64,000 bases of DNA from an uncultured Methanoregula sp. Its GTDB lineage: Archaea > Halobacteriota > Methanomicrobia > Methanomicrobiales > Methanospirillaceae. Position 1 is the first letter of the stretch, and every line of letters begins with the position of its first letter. The position numbers and the translations under genes were made by a program. Shown here piece after piece: positions 1 through 8,510 of the stretch. The stretch is from contig NZ_OY759744.1 in NCBI RefSeq assembly GCF_963662735.1, positions 2,398,153-2,462,152 on the forward strand, read 5' to 3'. The notes beneath the pieces are model-generated. The model worked only from the letters and a program-made list of their open reading frames with translations, was not told the origin of the DNA and made no database searches.

Positions 1-2
1 AT

Positions 3-212
3 ATTGCCCGCAAAGTTATCAGCACCGTCAGCTCGATCAAAGAAGATCCGTACCGGTTCATCAAAAAACTGAAAGCATCGAACCCGGACCATCCGGTGTA
101 TTCACTCCGGATCCGGAGGGATGTCCGTGCCCTGCTCTCAATTCATAATGATGTCCTGATCATCCATATCATGGAAATCGATTGCCGGAAACAGGCATAC
201 CGGGATTTTTAA
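3..212 (+). CDS. RelE/ParE-type toxin, C-terminal part (5' end outside window)
   Basis: An open frame runs in from the left edge and stops at TAA 210-212, giving about 69 residues. It contains the basic beta-strand core typical of RelE/ParE mRNA interferases: YSLRIRRDVRALL, then a hydrophobic strand VLIIHIMEID and the closing CRKQAYRDF. In the family the conserved Arg residues and the C-terminal aromatic or basic residue take part in mRNA cleavage on the ribosome. The start and any antitoxin gene lie outside the window, so the TA pairing cannot be verified. No downstream partner follows. Confidence 0.6.
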   Translation: MARKVISTVSSIKEDPYRFIKKLKASNPDHPVYSLRIRRDVRALLSIHNDVLIIHIMEIDCRKQAYRDF

Positions 213-257
213 AATAGATCGCGTGGCGTCTGTATTGAAAGGAAATGTTTCCGGAAG

Positions 258-302
258 CAGGTTCAGGCAGGCAGGCACATGCGAGACCAGACCCTGAACC
301 TG
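258..302. terminator. Hairpin between convergent genes
   Basis: Perfect 10-base arms CAGGTTCAGG (258-267) and CCTGAACCTG (293-302) are separated by 25 bases. They lie between the stop of the RelE-like gene (+) and the stop of the TrmB gene (-). The position suits a bidirectional 3' end structure. Archaeal termination mostly uses U-tracts and none is next to it, so the role is inferred. Confidence 0.35.
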
Positions 303-330
303 GCGCCGTTAACCCGGCGTGAACTCCGGT

Positions 331-1185
331 TCATTTCCGCTTTTTAATCCGGGAAGATACTGGAGGCAAAGGAAGCTCTTCTCCCTCAACCAGACGCCTC
401 CAGTTGAACTGGCTGAACATCTTGATCTGGAGGATAGCCCCTTTGTTTTTTGTATTGAGAACCGATACGCTGCCGGAAATGAATGGCGGTATCATGAGAA
501 GTTCCTCGTCATCGACAATCAGTTCAAGGGTACTTTCAAAATCCGTAAATTTTTTAGCCTCGGCAAATTCCGGCGGGGCAAATGGTGGCGGGAGCAAGAA
601 TTTCTCCGAGGAAATAACATGAACATCGGCATTTTTTCCCGGAAACAGTTCATGCAGTTTCTTCTCAAGATCCGATGAATCGGAAATTACAATAAGCCGG
701 AACGAGACATCCCCAATCCTGCATTTCTCAATGAACGGAAGGTATCGCTCCCCAATCATACAATGGATCTGGCTCTTTGCTTTACCGAACATCTCCCGGA
801 TCTTATACTCGATGTTGGCATCCCCGTAAATTGTCCAGAGGGCATCTTCCTTATCCGTCCTGACCTTCTCGGACTCAAATTGTTTTAATGTTACCAGGGC
901 CTGATCTGCGGCCCTGCTCAGCTTGTCCATGAGGAGATTGATTGCCATTTCCGGAGAGATCGCACTGTACCGTGCCGGTTTTGTAACCCGTTTTACCGCA
1001 AGTCCCATGTCGGTAAGACGGTCGAGTGCTTCGTACACGCTTGGTTTTGAGATCGAAAGAAACTCGATAATCTCCTTTGCTTCGGCATTATCGTACAGGA
1101 CCAGCGCGGCATACACGCTGGCCTCATAGTTGGATAAACCGAGATCGTTGAGAGATTTTACGAGATGGGACGGGATTTTCTCCAT
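331..1185 (-). CDS. TrmB-family transcriptional regulator
   Basis: The 284-residue protein has an N-terminal winged helix (about residues 8-75, with SNYEASVYAALV and SISKPSVYEALDRL as helix-turn-helix), a short coiled linker (about 85-115) and a C-terminal sensor-like domain. This is the layout of TrmB regulators, which usually control sugar uptake or metabolism genes in archaea. Here it is divergent from a MacB-type exporter operon, and two palindromes lie in the shared upstream region. A minus-strand TATA-like stretch near 1203-1215 sits about 25 bases before the ATG, so the mRNA is probably leaderless. It likely controls itself and the exporter; the ligand is unknown. Confidence 0.85.
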   Translation of the reverse strand: MEKIPSHLVKSLNDLGLSNYEASVYAALVLYDNAEAKEIIEFLSISKPSVYEALDRLTDMGLAVKRVTKPARYSAISPEMAINLLMDKLSRAADQALVTLKQFESEKVRTDKEDALWTIYGDANIEYKIREMFGKAKSQIHCMIGERYLPFIEKCRIGDVSFRLIVISDSSDLEKKLHELFPGKNADVHVISSEKFLLPPPFAPPEFAEAKKFTDFESTLELIVDDEELLMIPPFISGSVSVLNTKNKGAILQIKMFSQFNWRRLVEGEELPLPPVSSRIKKRK

Positions 1186-1220
1186 GAATCAGATTCACCT
1201 TATGAAATAATAGTTGCTTC

Positions 1221-1246
1221 CAAGTTGTTAATAATTTTACTACTTG
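1221..1246. promoter_or_regulatory. Imperfect palindrome, candidate TrmB operator 1
   Basis: CAAGTTGTTA...TTTTACTACTTG forms an imperfect 26-base dyad. Its right half carries TTTTACTAC, the same half-site as the perfect palindrome at 1294-1313. It lies just upstream of the likely TATA box of the TrmB-type gene. Confidence 0.5.
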
Positions 1247-1293
1247 GACGAGAAATTATTTAACCCGGGGGTGAGACATAGATAAAACAAAAT

Positions 1294-1313
1294 GTAGTAA
1301 ATATTTTTACTAC
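1294..1313. promoter_or_regulatory. Perfect palindrome GTAGTAAA-N4-TTTACTAC, candidate TrmB operator 2
   Basis: Eight-base arms match perfectly across a 4-base spacer. It lies between a plus-strand TATA-like stretch (about 1252-1263, GAAATTATTTAA) and the Shine-Dalgarno TTGAGG (1318-1323) of the exporter operon. Binding there would cover the expected transcript start, which suits a repressor. The shared half-site with 1221-1246 suggests one protein binds both. Confidence 0.6.
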
Positions 1314-1331
1314 CCACTTGAGGAAACCTCA

Positions 1332-2597
1332 ATGTTCACGAAAACAACCTCTCAAAAATTCCTGGCGCGCCAGGATCTGACGATTATGCAGAGATCGGCT
1401 TTGCCACGAACAGGAACTGTTTGTTCCCCCCGTTTCACGATTTCACTGGTCGGGATATTCCTGTTCCTCGCAGTAACAATGTGCACCCTGGTTTTCCCGG
1501 TAAGTGCATACTCAAGTCCCGATTCCATCGTGGCTGCAGGAAAAGTGTATGTCTCCGGTGTCACGTATGATCCCGGCTCATTTTTTGTTAACGATAAAGG
1601 CACCGTGACTGTTTATGTCACGAACGGGAATGCAAACCAGAGTATTGTCGTGAACCATGCAACAATTGGCGATAAAAACATCCGCCTTACCAGTGGCACG
1701 TACGATACCTCGGCACAAATCGGCCCGCTCCAGACACAATCCTTTATCTTTACTGTCGAGACGAATGCCTTAGAAGGTCCGTATTTCCCGACATTTTCCC
1801 TGAGTTTACGGGATGCCGACAGCCTGTATTACCAGACCACGGTCTATGTCGACAACACCCCCCTGATAGTGACGGTCCTGAATAAGCCGGATACGTTTAC
1901 AGACGGGAAAAAGGAATCAATTACCGTACAGATCGCAAATCCACGGAAAAACAGTGTCAAAAATGTGGTTCTTGACGCGACCGGTGATGGCATATCCACT
2001 ACGCCATCAAAACTGTACATAGGTACCCTTAAGTCAGGCGACTCAACGAATGTTACCTTTTCAGCTACCCCCAGCAAGGAAACTCCCCTGAATATTACGG
2101 TGAATTACGATAACGGGGACAACCATCACTCGGTAGGGCTCACGATACCGGTCACCTTTGACACCGACAAAAAGAAAGCCGCTCCCCAGATGAGTAACGT
2201 TAAGGTAAAACTCGAAAGCGGAGCCTACCATATCACCGGTGATGTAACCAATGCCGGTCTCACGACCGCAAACGGTGTTACCGTCACATCGCTGTCCCCG
2301 GCCACCGCTCAGGACCCTTACAAATCCTACGTTATCGGCGCCCTGAAAGCGGATGATTTCGGCAGTTTTGAAGTCACCTTCAACGCAAATGGTGCAACAC
2401 GCGTCCCGCTCCAGATCTCCTACAAGGACACTGACGGCAATGTCGTTACTTCGCAACAGGATGTCAGCATAAGCGGGGTTTCCGATACGAGTGCGAACCA
2501 GCAGACCGGAAATCCGCTTCTCCCGGCGATCGGGGTTGTCCTGGTCATCGCGATCGGCGGCTGGTATCTCTATAGCAAACGAAGAAAGAACCAGTGA
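1332..2597 (+). CDS. Secreted, membrane-anchored CARDB-type protein of an ABC exporter operon
   Basis: The 421-residue protein has a long N-terminus with a hydrophobic signal segment (about residues 37-56, ending PVSAYSS), repeated beta-rich modules resembling CARDB/COG1361 domains, and a C-terminal membrane helix (LLPAIGVVLVIAIGGWYLY) followed by a basic tail. Most of it should be outside the cell, held by the C-terminal helix. TTGAGG lies 8 bases before the ATG; an internal ATG at residue 19 is an alternative start. It is the first gene of an operon with a MacB-type ATPase and permease and may act as their extracytoplasmic partner. Cargo is unknown. Confidence 0.75.
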   Translation: MFTKTTSQKFLARQDLTIMQRSALPRTGTVCSPRFTISLVGIFLFLAVTMCTLVFPVSAYSSPDSIVAAGKVYVSGVTYDPGSFFVNDKGTVTVYVTNGNANQSIVVNHATIGDKNIRLTSGTYDTSAQIGPLQTQSFIFTVETNALEGPYFPTFSLSLRDADSLYYQTTVYVDNTPLIVTVLNKPDTFTDGKKESITVQIANPRKNSVKNVVLDATGDGISTTPSKLYIGTLKSGDSTNVTFSATPSKETPLNITVNYDNGDNHHSVGLTIPVTFDTDKKKAAPQMSNVKVKLESGAYHITGDVTNAGLTTANGVTVTSLSPATAQDPYKSYVIGALKADDFGSFEVTFNANGATRVPLQISYKDTDGNVVTSQQDVSISGVSDTSANQQTGNPLLPAIGVVLVIAIGGWYLYSKRRKNQ

Positions 2598-2608
2598 GGC
2601 AAAAAGCC

Positions 2609-3280
2609 ATGGAACCGGTAATACAGTTTGAGGATGTGGTAAAAATCTACCCGCTCAAGTCGGGAGACGTGACAGCACTCAATCACATCTCCTTTTCCGT
2701 GGAGCGGGGGGAGTTCATCTCGATCATGGGACCATCGGGCTCGGGAAAATCCACGCTGCTCACCCTGATGGGATGCCTCGATACGCCCACGTCCGGGAAT
2801 ATTTTCATGAGCGGGAATCCGATCCGCAACATGTCCGATGCGGATCTGACCAACCTGCGGCGGGACCGGATCGGTTTCATCTTCCAGTACTTCAACCTCT
2901 TCCCGCTCCTGAACATCATCGAGAACGTCAGTTTTCCCCAGATGCTCAAGTCCGGCAGGGGAGTAAACGAGGACAAGGCGCGGGAAGTGCTCCGGGCAGT
3001 CCAGCTGGATGAACATCTCTATACCCACACCCCGCTCGAACTTTCCGGGGGGCAGCAGCAGCGCGTTGCCGTTGCACGTGCCCTCATCAATGATCCTGAT
3101 ATCCTGCTGTGCGATGAACCCACGGGAAATCTCGATTCAAAAACAGGAGCAAGCATCATGGAGCTCATGACAGAACTGAACCGGAAAGGCTCGACCATCA
3201 TCGTCGTGACCCATGATCCCAATGTTGCGAATTACACCAACCGGACGATCCGGATAGTTGACGGGTGCATTGCATCATGA
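2609..3280 (+). CDS. MacB/LolD-type ABC transporter ATPase
   Basis: The nucleotide-binding subunit of about 223 residues shows Walker A GPSGSGKST, Q-loop, signature LSGGQQQR, Walker B ILLCDEPTGNLD and the H-loop histidine in VVTHDPN. PTGNLDS is typical of the LolD/MacB/FtsE group, which powers mechanotransmission-type exporters. The ATG at 2609 is preferred because GTGAGG lies 9 bases upstream; a GTG at 2594 overlapping the previous stop is possible. Its stop overlaps the permease start by ATGA, so the two are translationally coupled. Confidence 0.92.
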   Translation: MEPVIQFEDVVKIYPLKSGDVTALNHISFSVERGEFISIMGPSGSGKSTLLTLMGCLDTPTSGNIFMSGNPIRNMSDADLTNLRRDRIGFIFQYFNLFPLLNIIENVSFPQMLKSGRGVNEDKAREVLRAVQLDEHLYTHTPLELSGGQQQRVAVARALINDPDILLCDEPTGNLDSKTGASIMELMTELNRKGSTIIVVTHDPNVANYTNRTIRIVDGCIAS

Positions 3281-4479
3281 TCTTCTGGGAAATTGCAAAA
3301 CGCAATATCCGGATCCACATGCTCCGATCCACCCTTGCTATGCTTGGCATCGTGATCGGAGTCATTGCGATTGCATCCATGGGAATCCTGGGCAACAGCA
3401 TGGTGGCATCGGTTTCTGAAAGCCTGAGTTCTGTTGGCGATAGTGTGATTGTAACCCCCTATGCCGGCAGCGGGGGCATGGGACCCGGGGGAGGTGGTGG
3501 TGGCGGGAGCAGTTCTGCAAGCCTGAAACTTACCGACCAGAATTTCCAGCAGATAAAACGGGTTTCTGCACCGAATAAGGCATCTCCTGTTTACTCGACA
3601 TCCGATCACATGAAGATCGGGGTCGGCAGTGACGACATCGTTGCATCCATCTATGCCCTGCCAACGGACGATGTTCCGGACATCATGAAACTCCAGGCGG
3701 GGGATTACAACAACGGGAATTCCGGCTGTCTTGTCGGGTCAACGTTTGCCAAGGATCATGACCTCAAAGTCGGTTCAAGAATCTCGATCGGGACCAGCGG
3801 AGAAAAAGGAACACTGAGGGTCACGGGTATCATCGAGGAACGGGGCATGAGTTTCGATATCAGTACGGACAATGCCCTTGTCGTAACCCCGGAATGGTTC
3901 GAGAATGCGTACAACCGCAATAAAGACTATGATGAGGTTGTCGTTAAGGTGAAAACAGGCGACACTGCGGACCTTAAGACAGCAATAGAGAAACAGCTCA
4001 ACAAGCACAAGGATAACAAGGTTGTCAGCGTTACCGACAGCAAAGCCACATTAAACAGCATTTATGCAACCTTTGGCACGATCACAACATTCGTATCTGC
4101 TATCGGGGGAATCTCGATGATCGTTGCCGGTGTCTCGATCTTCAACATCATGATGATGTCCGTCAACGAGCGGATCAAGGAGATCGGTATCATGCGCAGC
4201 ATCGGTACCCAGAAAAAAGAGGTGATGAGCATGTTCATCTATGAAGCCGCAATTATCGGGGTTGTCGGGAGTATTGTCGGGGGAATCCTGAGCATTGTTG
4301 CGGGATATGCCGTCAGCGCACTGATGCTTGGGACAACGAAGTACCTGTTCACCATTTCAACAGCACTCTCTGTTGCTGAAGGGGTAGGTTTCGGGATCGT
4401 GATCTGTCTCGCCTGCGGCATTTACCCGGCGTGGCAGGCTGCGAACATGAACCCAATCGATGCACTGAGGCATGAATGA
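3277..4479 (+). CDS. MacB/FtsX-type ABC transporter permease
   Basis: The 400-residue permease has one N-terminal membrane helix (LAMLGIVIGVIAIASMGILG), a large extracellular MacB-periplasmic-core-like domain with a Gly-rich insertion (about residues 70-80), and three C-terminal FtsX helices (from TFVSAIGGISMIVAGVSIFN to GFGIVICLACGIYPAW). The closing PAWQAANMNPIDALRHE is the typical MacB end. The ATG at 3277 overlaps the ATPase stop; an in-frame ATG at 3265 is less likely. With the ATPase it forms an exporter or envelope-remodelling complex rather than a classic importer. Confidence 0.92.
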   Translation: MIFWEIAKRNIRIHMLRSTLAMLGIVIGVIAIASMGILGNSMVASVSESLSSVGDSVIVTPYAGSGGMGPGGGGGGGSSSASLKLTDQNFQQIKRVSAPNKASPVYSTSDHMKIGVGSDDIVASIYALPTDDVPDIMKLQAGDYNNGNSGCLVGSTFAKDHDLKVGSRISIGTSGEKGTLRVTGIIEERGMSFDISTDNALVVTPEWFENAYNRNKDYDEVVVKVKTGDTADLKTAIEKQLNKHKDNKVVSVTDSKATLNSIYATFGTITTFVSAIGGISMIVAGVSIFNIMMMSVNERIKEIGIMRSIGTQKKEVMSMFIYEAAIIGVVGSIVGGILSIVAGYAVSALMLGTTKYLFTISTALSVAEGVGFGIVICLACGIYPAWQAANMNPIDALRHE

Positions 4480-4556
4480 ACCGCGATAGTTTTGAGACCC
4501 GAGCGGGATCAGATCCCGGGATCGATTCCTGGCAGGCAGGGAGGTGATAATCCGGC

Positions 4557-4715
4557 ATGCACCAGAACGATCCCGGGTATATCATAACCGCCGAAGAGAT
4601 TGCCCGGATAAAAGGGATTCACACTCTTGTCGGGAACGACAAACGTATGGAATCCGCCAGGTGTGTTGAAACGCTTTCCAGAATTCTGCATACAGTTGAA
4701 AAGCGCCGGCTATGA
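4557..4715 (+). CDS. Small hypothetical protein (52 aa) with a strong ribosome-binding site
   Basis: An ATG at 4557 follows GGAGGTGATA (4540-4549), one of the best Shine-Dalgarno sequences in the window. The product begins MHQNDPGYIITAEEIARIKG and is charged and helical, with two Cys-free helices and ESARCVETL in the middle. No family was recognised. It follows the exporter operon by 77 bases and could be co-transcribed. The support is the ribosome-binding site and plausible residue composition, not homology. Confidence 0.45.
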   Translation: MHQNDPGYIITAEEIARIKGIHTLVGNDKRMESARCVETLSRILHTVEKRRL

Positions 4716-5167
4716 CCGTGTCAGTGCTATGAAGGAACCCGTCCGGTTTTCAGCGGGTAGTCCGGCGCATTATAACGAAATAAGGTTCAGGAACGTCAGA
4801 CCCGGAAAATTCAGCTGGTGATGGCGGGCACGATCAGAACGGAATGAAGTCATCGGGATGTACAAAACACGGGATATGAGGAGAAAAAGGATGCGAAGCC
4901 AGCAAGCACGAGATAACCCTTGTCTTTTCCCTTCTGGAGTATACGGTTCCCCGGATCGTCGGGCATTGACCCAGGTATTCCCCGGACGTCATAACCAGCA
5001 TGGATTGCCCTCTCAACTGTCCACCGGCACCGGGGACGAAATTCCTGTACCCTGAAACCGTTATTGTCTGCAGGATCTGCATCGGGATTGTCACTCAAAC
5101 GGGTGAATAAGTCCTGATACGTTCGCGGTTGATCAATTAGTATTCCCTCAAAAATTTTTATACTCAC
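4716..5167. other. Stretch without a convincing gene
   Basis: Several overlapping short frames exist on both strands, the longest being a minus-strand GTG frame 5167-4850 (105 codons). A TATA-like sequence sits directly on that GTG rather than upstream of it, and the residues match no family I recognise. A transcript from this spot is possible, but I see no supported coding region. Confidence 0.3.
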
Positions 5168-5690
5168 AAAAATCCGGCAAAACGTTTTCCGGAATTTTTT
5201 AAACTCCGCGAAATAATTTTCAAAAATTTTCTCAAAATATTTTCAAAGATTCCCGGCAAAAAAATCCGGTAAACCATTCCCGGAAATGTTCCACAACCGC
5301 CCGGGAAAAATAATCCGGAAACCTCCCATTAGCTCCGACGCCATACCCCCAATTATTCACCAGTTTCCCCCCATCCACCTCCACAAGGACACCCTGAACC
5401 AAAACCAGACCTGCACCCCAAAAAACCCCGCAAAATACCCGGTTTGCCAATCCGGCCATTTCCGGAAAATCGCGTAAAACGCCCGGATTCCATCGGGGCT
5501 CAATTCACGCACTGAACAACAAAATGCCAAAAATCCACCGTTTTCAAAATATGGGTGAATTTTCGCTTAAATCGTTTCATAATACATTTGGCAGAGATCC
5601 GGAACAGAGGCCCGCCAAACGCGAATACGGTGCATTACAATGCATTATATGGTCAAAAACCTGGGCTTATTTTTGAAATCGGGGTATTAT
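5168..5690 (+). repeat. Long intergenic repeat, family 1, copy 1
   Basis: About 523 bases that match 59209-59735 in the same orientation over the whole length, with substitutions and small indels. Nearly identical blocks include GCCCGCCAAACGCGAATACG followed by GTGCATTACAA.GCATTATATGGTCAAAAA near the right end, and the block around CGGTTTGCCAATCCGGCCATTTCC in the middle. The left part is A/T-rich with many CCGG words. No frame is conserved between copies (the minus-strand frame breaks in copy 2), so it looks non-coding. Confidence 0.85.
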
Positions 5691-5695
5691 ACATA

Positions 5696-5802
5696 CGTAT
5701 TTTCCACACAAACTGAAACGGCGGGTTTTAAGGGGATTTTCTGGAGAGGCCGGAACGCGAAAAAGAGAGACAGGGCCCTGCAGGATTTCTTTCCCTCTTA
5801 TG
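5696..5802 (+). repeat. Intergenic repeat, family 2, partial copy
   Basis: Starts with CGTATTTTCCACACAAACTG and resembles the right-hand 110 bases of the copies at 10865-11104 and 45579-45818. The left part is missing and replaced by the end of family 1, five bases away. It lies just beyond the stop of the FmdE-like gene. Confidence 0.65.
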
Positions 5803-5849
5803 TTGGAGCCTCCAGGTCGAATACCGGATTTTCAGAATATTCTTTTCAT

Positions 5850-6464
5850 TCACCACCCTCGGCCGTATTCTCCGGCGCAGGGGATGCAGACAAACTTCCC
5901 GTCCCGGACCCGGGCCCGGTGCTCTGCAACCATCTCGCCGCAGATGGCACACGGGACCGAGGCAAACATCTTTGCCTTCACCGGAATTTCAGGATTTACT
6001 TCCTTGATAAGGAACAATTCCTCGAAGGGCATCGTAAGGATCTTGTCGATCACCCCGGCCTGCCGCTCGTGGAATTCCTTGTGTTCAGCAGGTGTAGCAG
6101 TTCCGCCCATCACTTTTTCCCGGAGTGCTGATGCCACCGGGTCGATACGCTGCACAACCGGTTCCGGTCTCTGGACGATGCGGATCGCACGATTATATTT
6201 CCGATCAATGAATGTGTAGGCGTGCTTGCCGAAATCCTGGAGAATCAGGTTGCCCTTGCCAACCGAACAGCCGGCAACCAGCTGGATTGCATCGACCCCG
6301 CAGGCATCGTTCTCAACAATACAGACCAGTTCTTCATCATCCGAGCGGCCGGCCCGGAGAGCATCCATCGCATACTTTGCCGCGCGGTAACCAAGTGCAA
6401 GCCCGGGACAGGCATGCCCGTGGAATGCAACGGCTTCGTTGTAGGATTTTATGGATTGAGTCAT
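5850..6464 (-). CDS. FmdE-family protein with C-terminal zinc ribbon
   Basis: The protein has about 204 residues. The N-terminal FmdE domain carries the family motif FHGHACPG (about residues 14-21) and a conserved Cys in ENDACGVDAIQ. The C-terminus has a zinc ribbon with CAIC and CIPC pairs. FmdE was named for formylmethanofuran dehydrogenase, but stand-alone members are widespread, bind metal and are often linked to metal or cofactor transport. The MTQSIKS start at 6464 is preferred; an upstream ATG at 6524 has no ribosome-binding site. It follows a FecBCD-type importer operon on the same strand with a 134-base gap, so a role with that transporter's substrate is inferred. Confidence 0.85.
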   Translation of the reverse strand: MTQSIKSYNEAVAFHGHACPGLALGYRAAKYAMDALRAGRSDDEELVCIVENDACGVDAIQLVAGCSVGKGNLILQDFGKHAYTFIDRKYNRAIRIVQRPEPVVQRIDPVASALREKVMGGTATPAEHKEFHERQAGVIDKILTMPFEELFLIKEVNPEIPVKAKMFASVPCAICGEMVAEHRARVRDGKFVCIPCAGEYGRGW

Positions 6465-6598
6465 AGGATCACGTAAGTAATTTGTTTCTTTTTTGGAAAT
6501 GATATCCCTGTTCTCTTTTAGCATCAGGAAAAAACAGGGAAATGTATAATTTATTCATGGTGAATTTTGTCGAGACATCTTTTGAGAGGACATAGGTC

Positions 6599-7411
6599 TT
6601 ACATACCCATCACCGTCATTTCGGGATTCCCGGGCGATCCCGGGGATTCATCCGGATCAGCGAGCGGTACAACCACGTTCCTCCCGCCCCAGCGCTGGAT
6701 CGTCACCGTCACTCCATACACCTCTTCGATCAGTTCCGGGGTTATCACCTCTTCCCCACCCGCTGCAAAGACCATGCCTTCCTTAAGAAGGACAAAGCGG
6801 TCAGCATAGTGCAGCGCAAGATTGAGATCGTGCATAGTCATCAGGGCTGTAAGATGGTGCGTGTGGACAACAGAACGGATGAACCGCATGATCCCATGCT
6901 GGTTTTTCAGGTCAAGACTGCTGGTTGGTTCATCGAGCAGCAGGACGCGGGGCTCCTGTACCAGTGCGCGGGCGATAATAATTTTCTGGAGTTCGCCCCC
7001 GCTCATCGCATCCACGTGCCGCAGCGCCAGATCGGAAAGATTGAGCTGCTCGATAATTGCCTGGACTTTCAGGATATCATCCCTGTCTGCATTCATGCCG
7101 ATCCATGGGCGGCGTCCGAGCAGAATCGCATCGAAGGCCGTTACCCGGGGAGGTTCGATGTGTTGCGGGACATGGGCAATCGACCGGGCGATTGCCATCC
7201 GGGATGATGAGAGAATGTCCTGCTCACCGAGCATGACCGAGCCGGTTCCAGGCCGGAGCATGGCATTCATGCACCGCAGCAGGGTGGTTTTTCCAGCTCC
7301 GTTCGGTCCGAGAATCGCAACGATCTCGTCCGGTCGTGCATTGCACTGTACATCCCGGAGAACCGGATGGCTGTTGTAACTGAACGAAAGATCCTGGACG
7401 TTCAGGATCAT
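6599..7411 (-). CDS. FecCD/BtuCD-type ABC transporter ATPase
   Basis: The 270-residue ATPase has Walker A GPNGAGKTT, signature MSGGELQK, Walker B VLLLDEPTSSLD and switch His in MTMHDLN. This is the FecE/BtuD/FhuC class that drives uptake of iron chelates, haem or cobalamin. It overlaps the permease stop by 4 bases (ATGA). The C-terminal 30 residues (AGGEEVITPELIEEVYGVTV) are usual for the class, with a Pro/Gly-rich tail of unclear role. Confidence 0.93.
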   Translation of the reverse strand: MILNVQDLSFSYNSHPVLRDVQCNARPDEIVAILGPNGAGKTTLLRCMNAMLRPGTGSVMLGEQDILSSSRMAIARSIAHVPQHIEPPRVTAFDAILLGRRPWIGMNADRDDILKVQAIIEQLNLSDLALRHVDAMSGGELQKIIIARALVQEPRVLLLDEPTSSLDLKNQHGIMRFIRSVVHTHHLTALMTMHDLNLALHYADRFVLLKEGMVFAAGGEEVITPELIEEVYGVTVTIQRWGGRNVVVPLADPDESPGSPGNPEMTVMGM

Positions 7412-8481
7412 GACCGGTTCCCCCGGATCAGCAGGTAGAGGAAGAGCGGTGCACCGAGAAATGCAGTGAGTACACCTGCCGGAAGAACTGCCGGCGCAAT
7501 GATGATGCGGGCCACGGTATCGGCGCCAAGAAGGATGATACCTCCCACGATGCAGGAGCCCGGCAGGAGAAAACGCTGGTCATCGCCAATGATCCGCCGG
7601 ACCATGTGCGGGCTGACAAGACCGATGAACCCGATAATGCCGAGGAACGAAACCACGACTGCCGCGATGAGCGATGAGAGGAACATTCCCATGGTCCGCA
7701 CACGCTCCGCGTTGACACCAAGACTTTTTGCGGTATCATCGCCGCTGTCGAGCGCATTGTAGTCCCAGCGCTTTACCATGAAATAGATCAGGCAGGGGGT
7801 GATAACGACAACAATGATCGCGAGGTCACTCCACGTTGCCCGTCCAACATCCCCGAATGTCCAGAATACAATCGCGGCGATCTGTTCGGCGCTGGAGAAG
7901 TACTGGAGGAACGTTGTCCCGGCAGTGAACAACGCTGCGAGCGCGACACCGACAAGAATCATCACTTCCGGAGATGTGCTCCGGTATTTTGCCACCAGGA
8001 GGATTGCAAAAGTTGCAACCAGCGATGACAGGAATGCACAGATCGTGACAAGATACGGGTTGTTGACAACAATCGCATCCGAGATTAAGCGGCCGAGCGT
8101 ACCGGCACCGAACAGGGTGATGGCAACTGCTGCTCCAAATGCTGCTGCCTGCGAGACCCCAAGGGTATACGGGGAACTCAGCGGGTTGCGCAGAACGGAC
8201 TGCATAACAACACCGGCTGCCGCGAGCCCAATCCCGCATACGATCGCTGCAAGAACCCGGGGGAGTCGGATATTCCAGATGATCATTTCGGTGTTTCCCG
8301 ATGAATGATAGAACAGCGTCTGGATCACATCCGAGAAAGGGATCATGACACTGCCAACCCCCACCGATATGAATGCAAGAAGTACCAGTGCTCCCGTGCA
8401 GGCACCGAGGAAGAGAATCTTTTTCCGGATGTAACCGATATAGGCCCCGGGTTCCCTGACTGCGCTGATGTCAAGATGCAT
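7408..8481 (-). CDS. FecCD/BtuC-type ABC transporter permease
   Basis: The 357-residue FecCD permease has about ten membrane helices. Family signatures include RLPRVLAAIVCGIGLAAAGVVMQ, NPLSSPYTLGVSQAAAFGAA, and the coupling region GFIGLVSPHMVRRIIGDDQR. It pairs with the overlapping ATPase and with the binding lipoprotein upstream. Substrate classes for this family are siderophore-iron, haem, cobalamin and other chelated metals, and the sequence does not choose among them. Confidence 0.95.
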   Translation of the reverse strand: MHLDISAVREPGAYIGYIRKKILFLGACTGALVLLAFISVGVGSVMIPFSDVIQTLFYHSSGNTEMIIWNIRLPRVLAAIVCGIGLAAAGVVMQSVLRNPLSSPYTLGVSQAAAFGAAVAITLFGAGTLGRLISDAIVVNNPYLVTICAFLSSLVATFAILLVAKYRSTSPEVMILVGVALAALFTAGTTFLQYFSSAEQIAAIVFWTFGDVGRATWSDLAIIVVVITPCLIYFMVKRWDYNALDSGDDTAKSLGVNAERVRTMGMFLSSLIAAVVVSFLGIIGFIGLVSPHMVRRIIGDDQRFLLPGSCIVGGIILLGADTVARIIIAPAVLPAGVLTAFLGAPLFLYLLIRGNRS

Positions 8482-8510
8482 GCTTCACGTCCGCCCGTTA
8501 TGCCGGTAGA

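Noticed and set aside
3..330. Toxin-antitoxin pair with the TrmB gene as partner
   Set aside because: The TrmB-type gene is convergent, large and has its own regulated target; a real antitoxin would lie upstream, outside the window.
5160..5690. CRISPR-like array suggested by recurring CCGG/AAAA words
   Set aside because: Words are not evenly spaced and there are no unique spacers of constant length.
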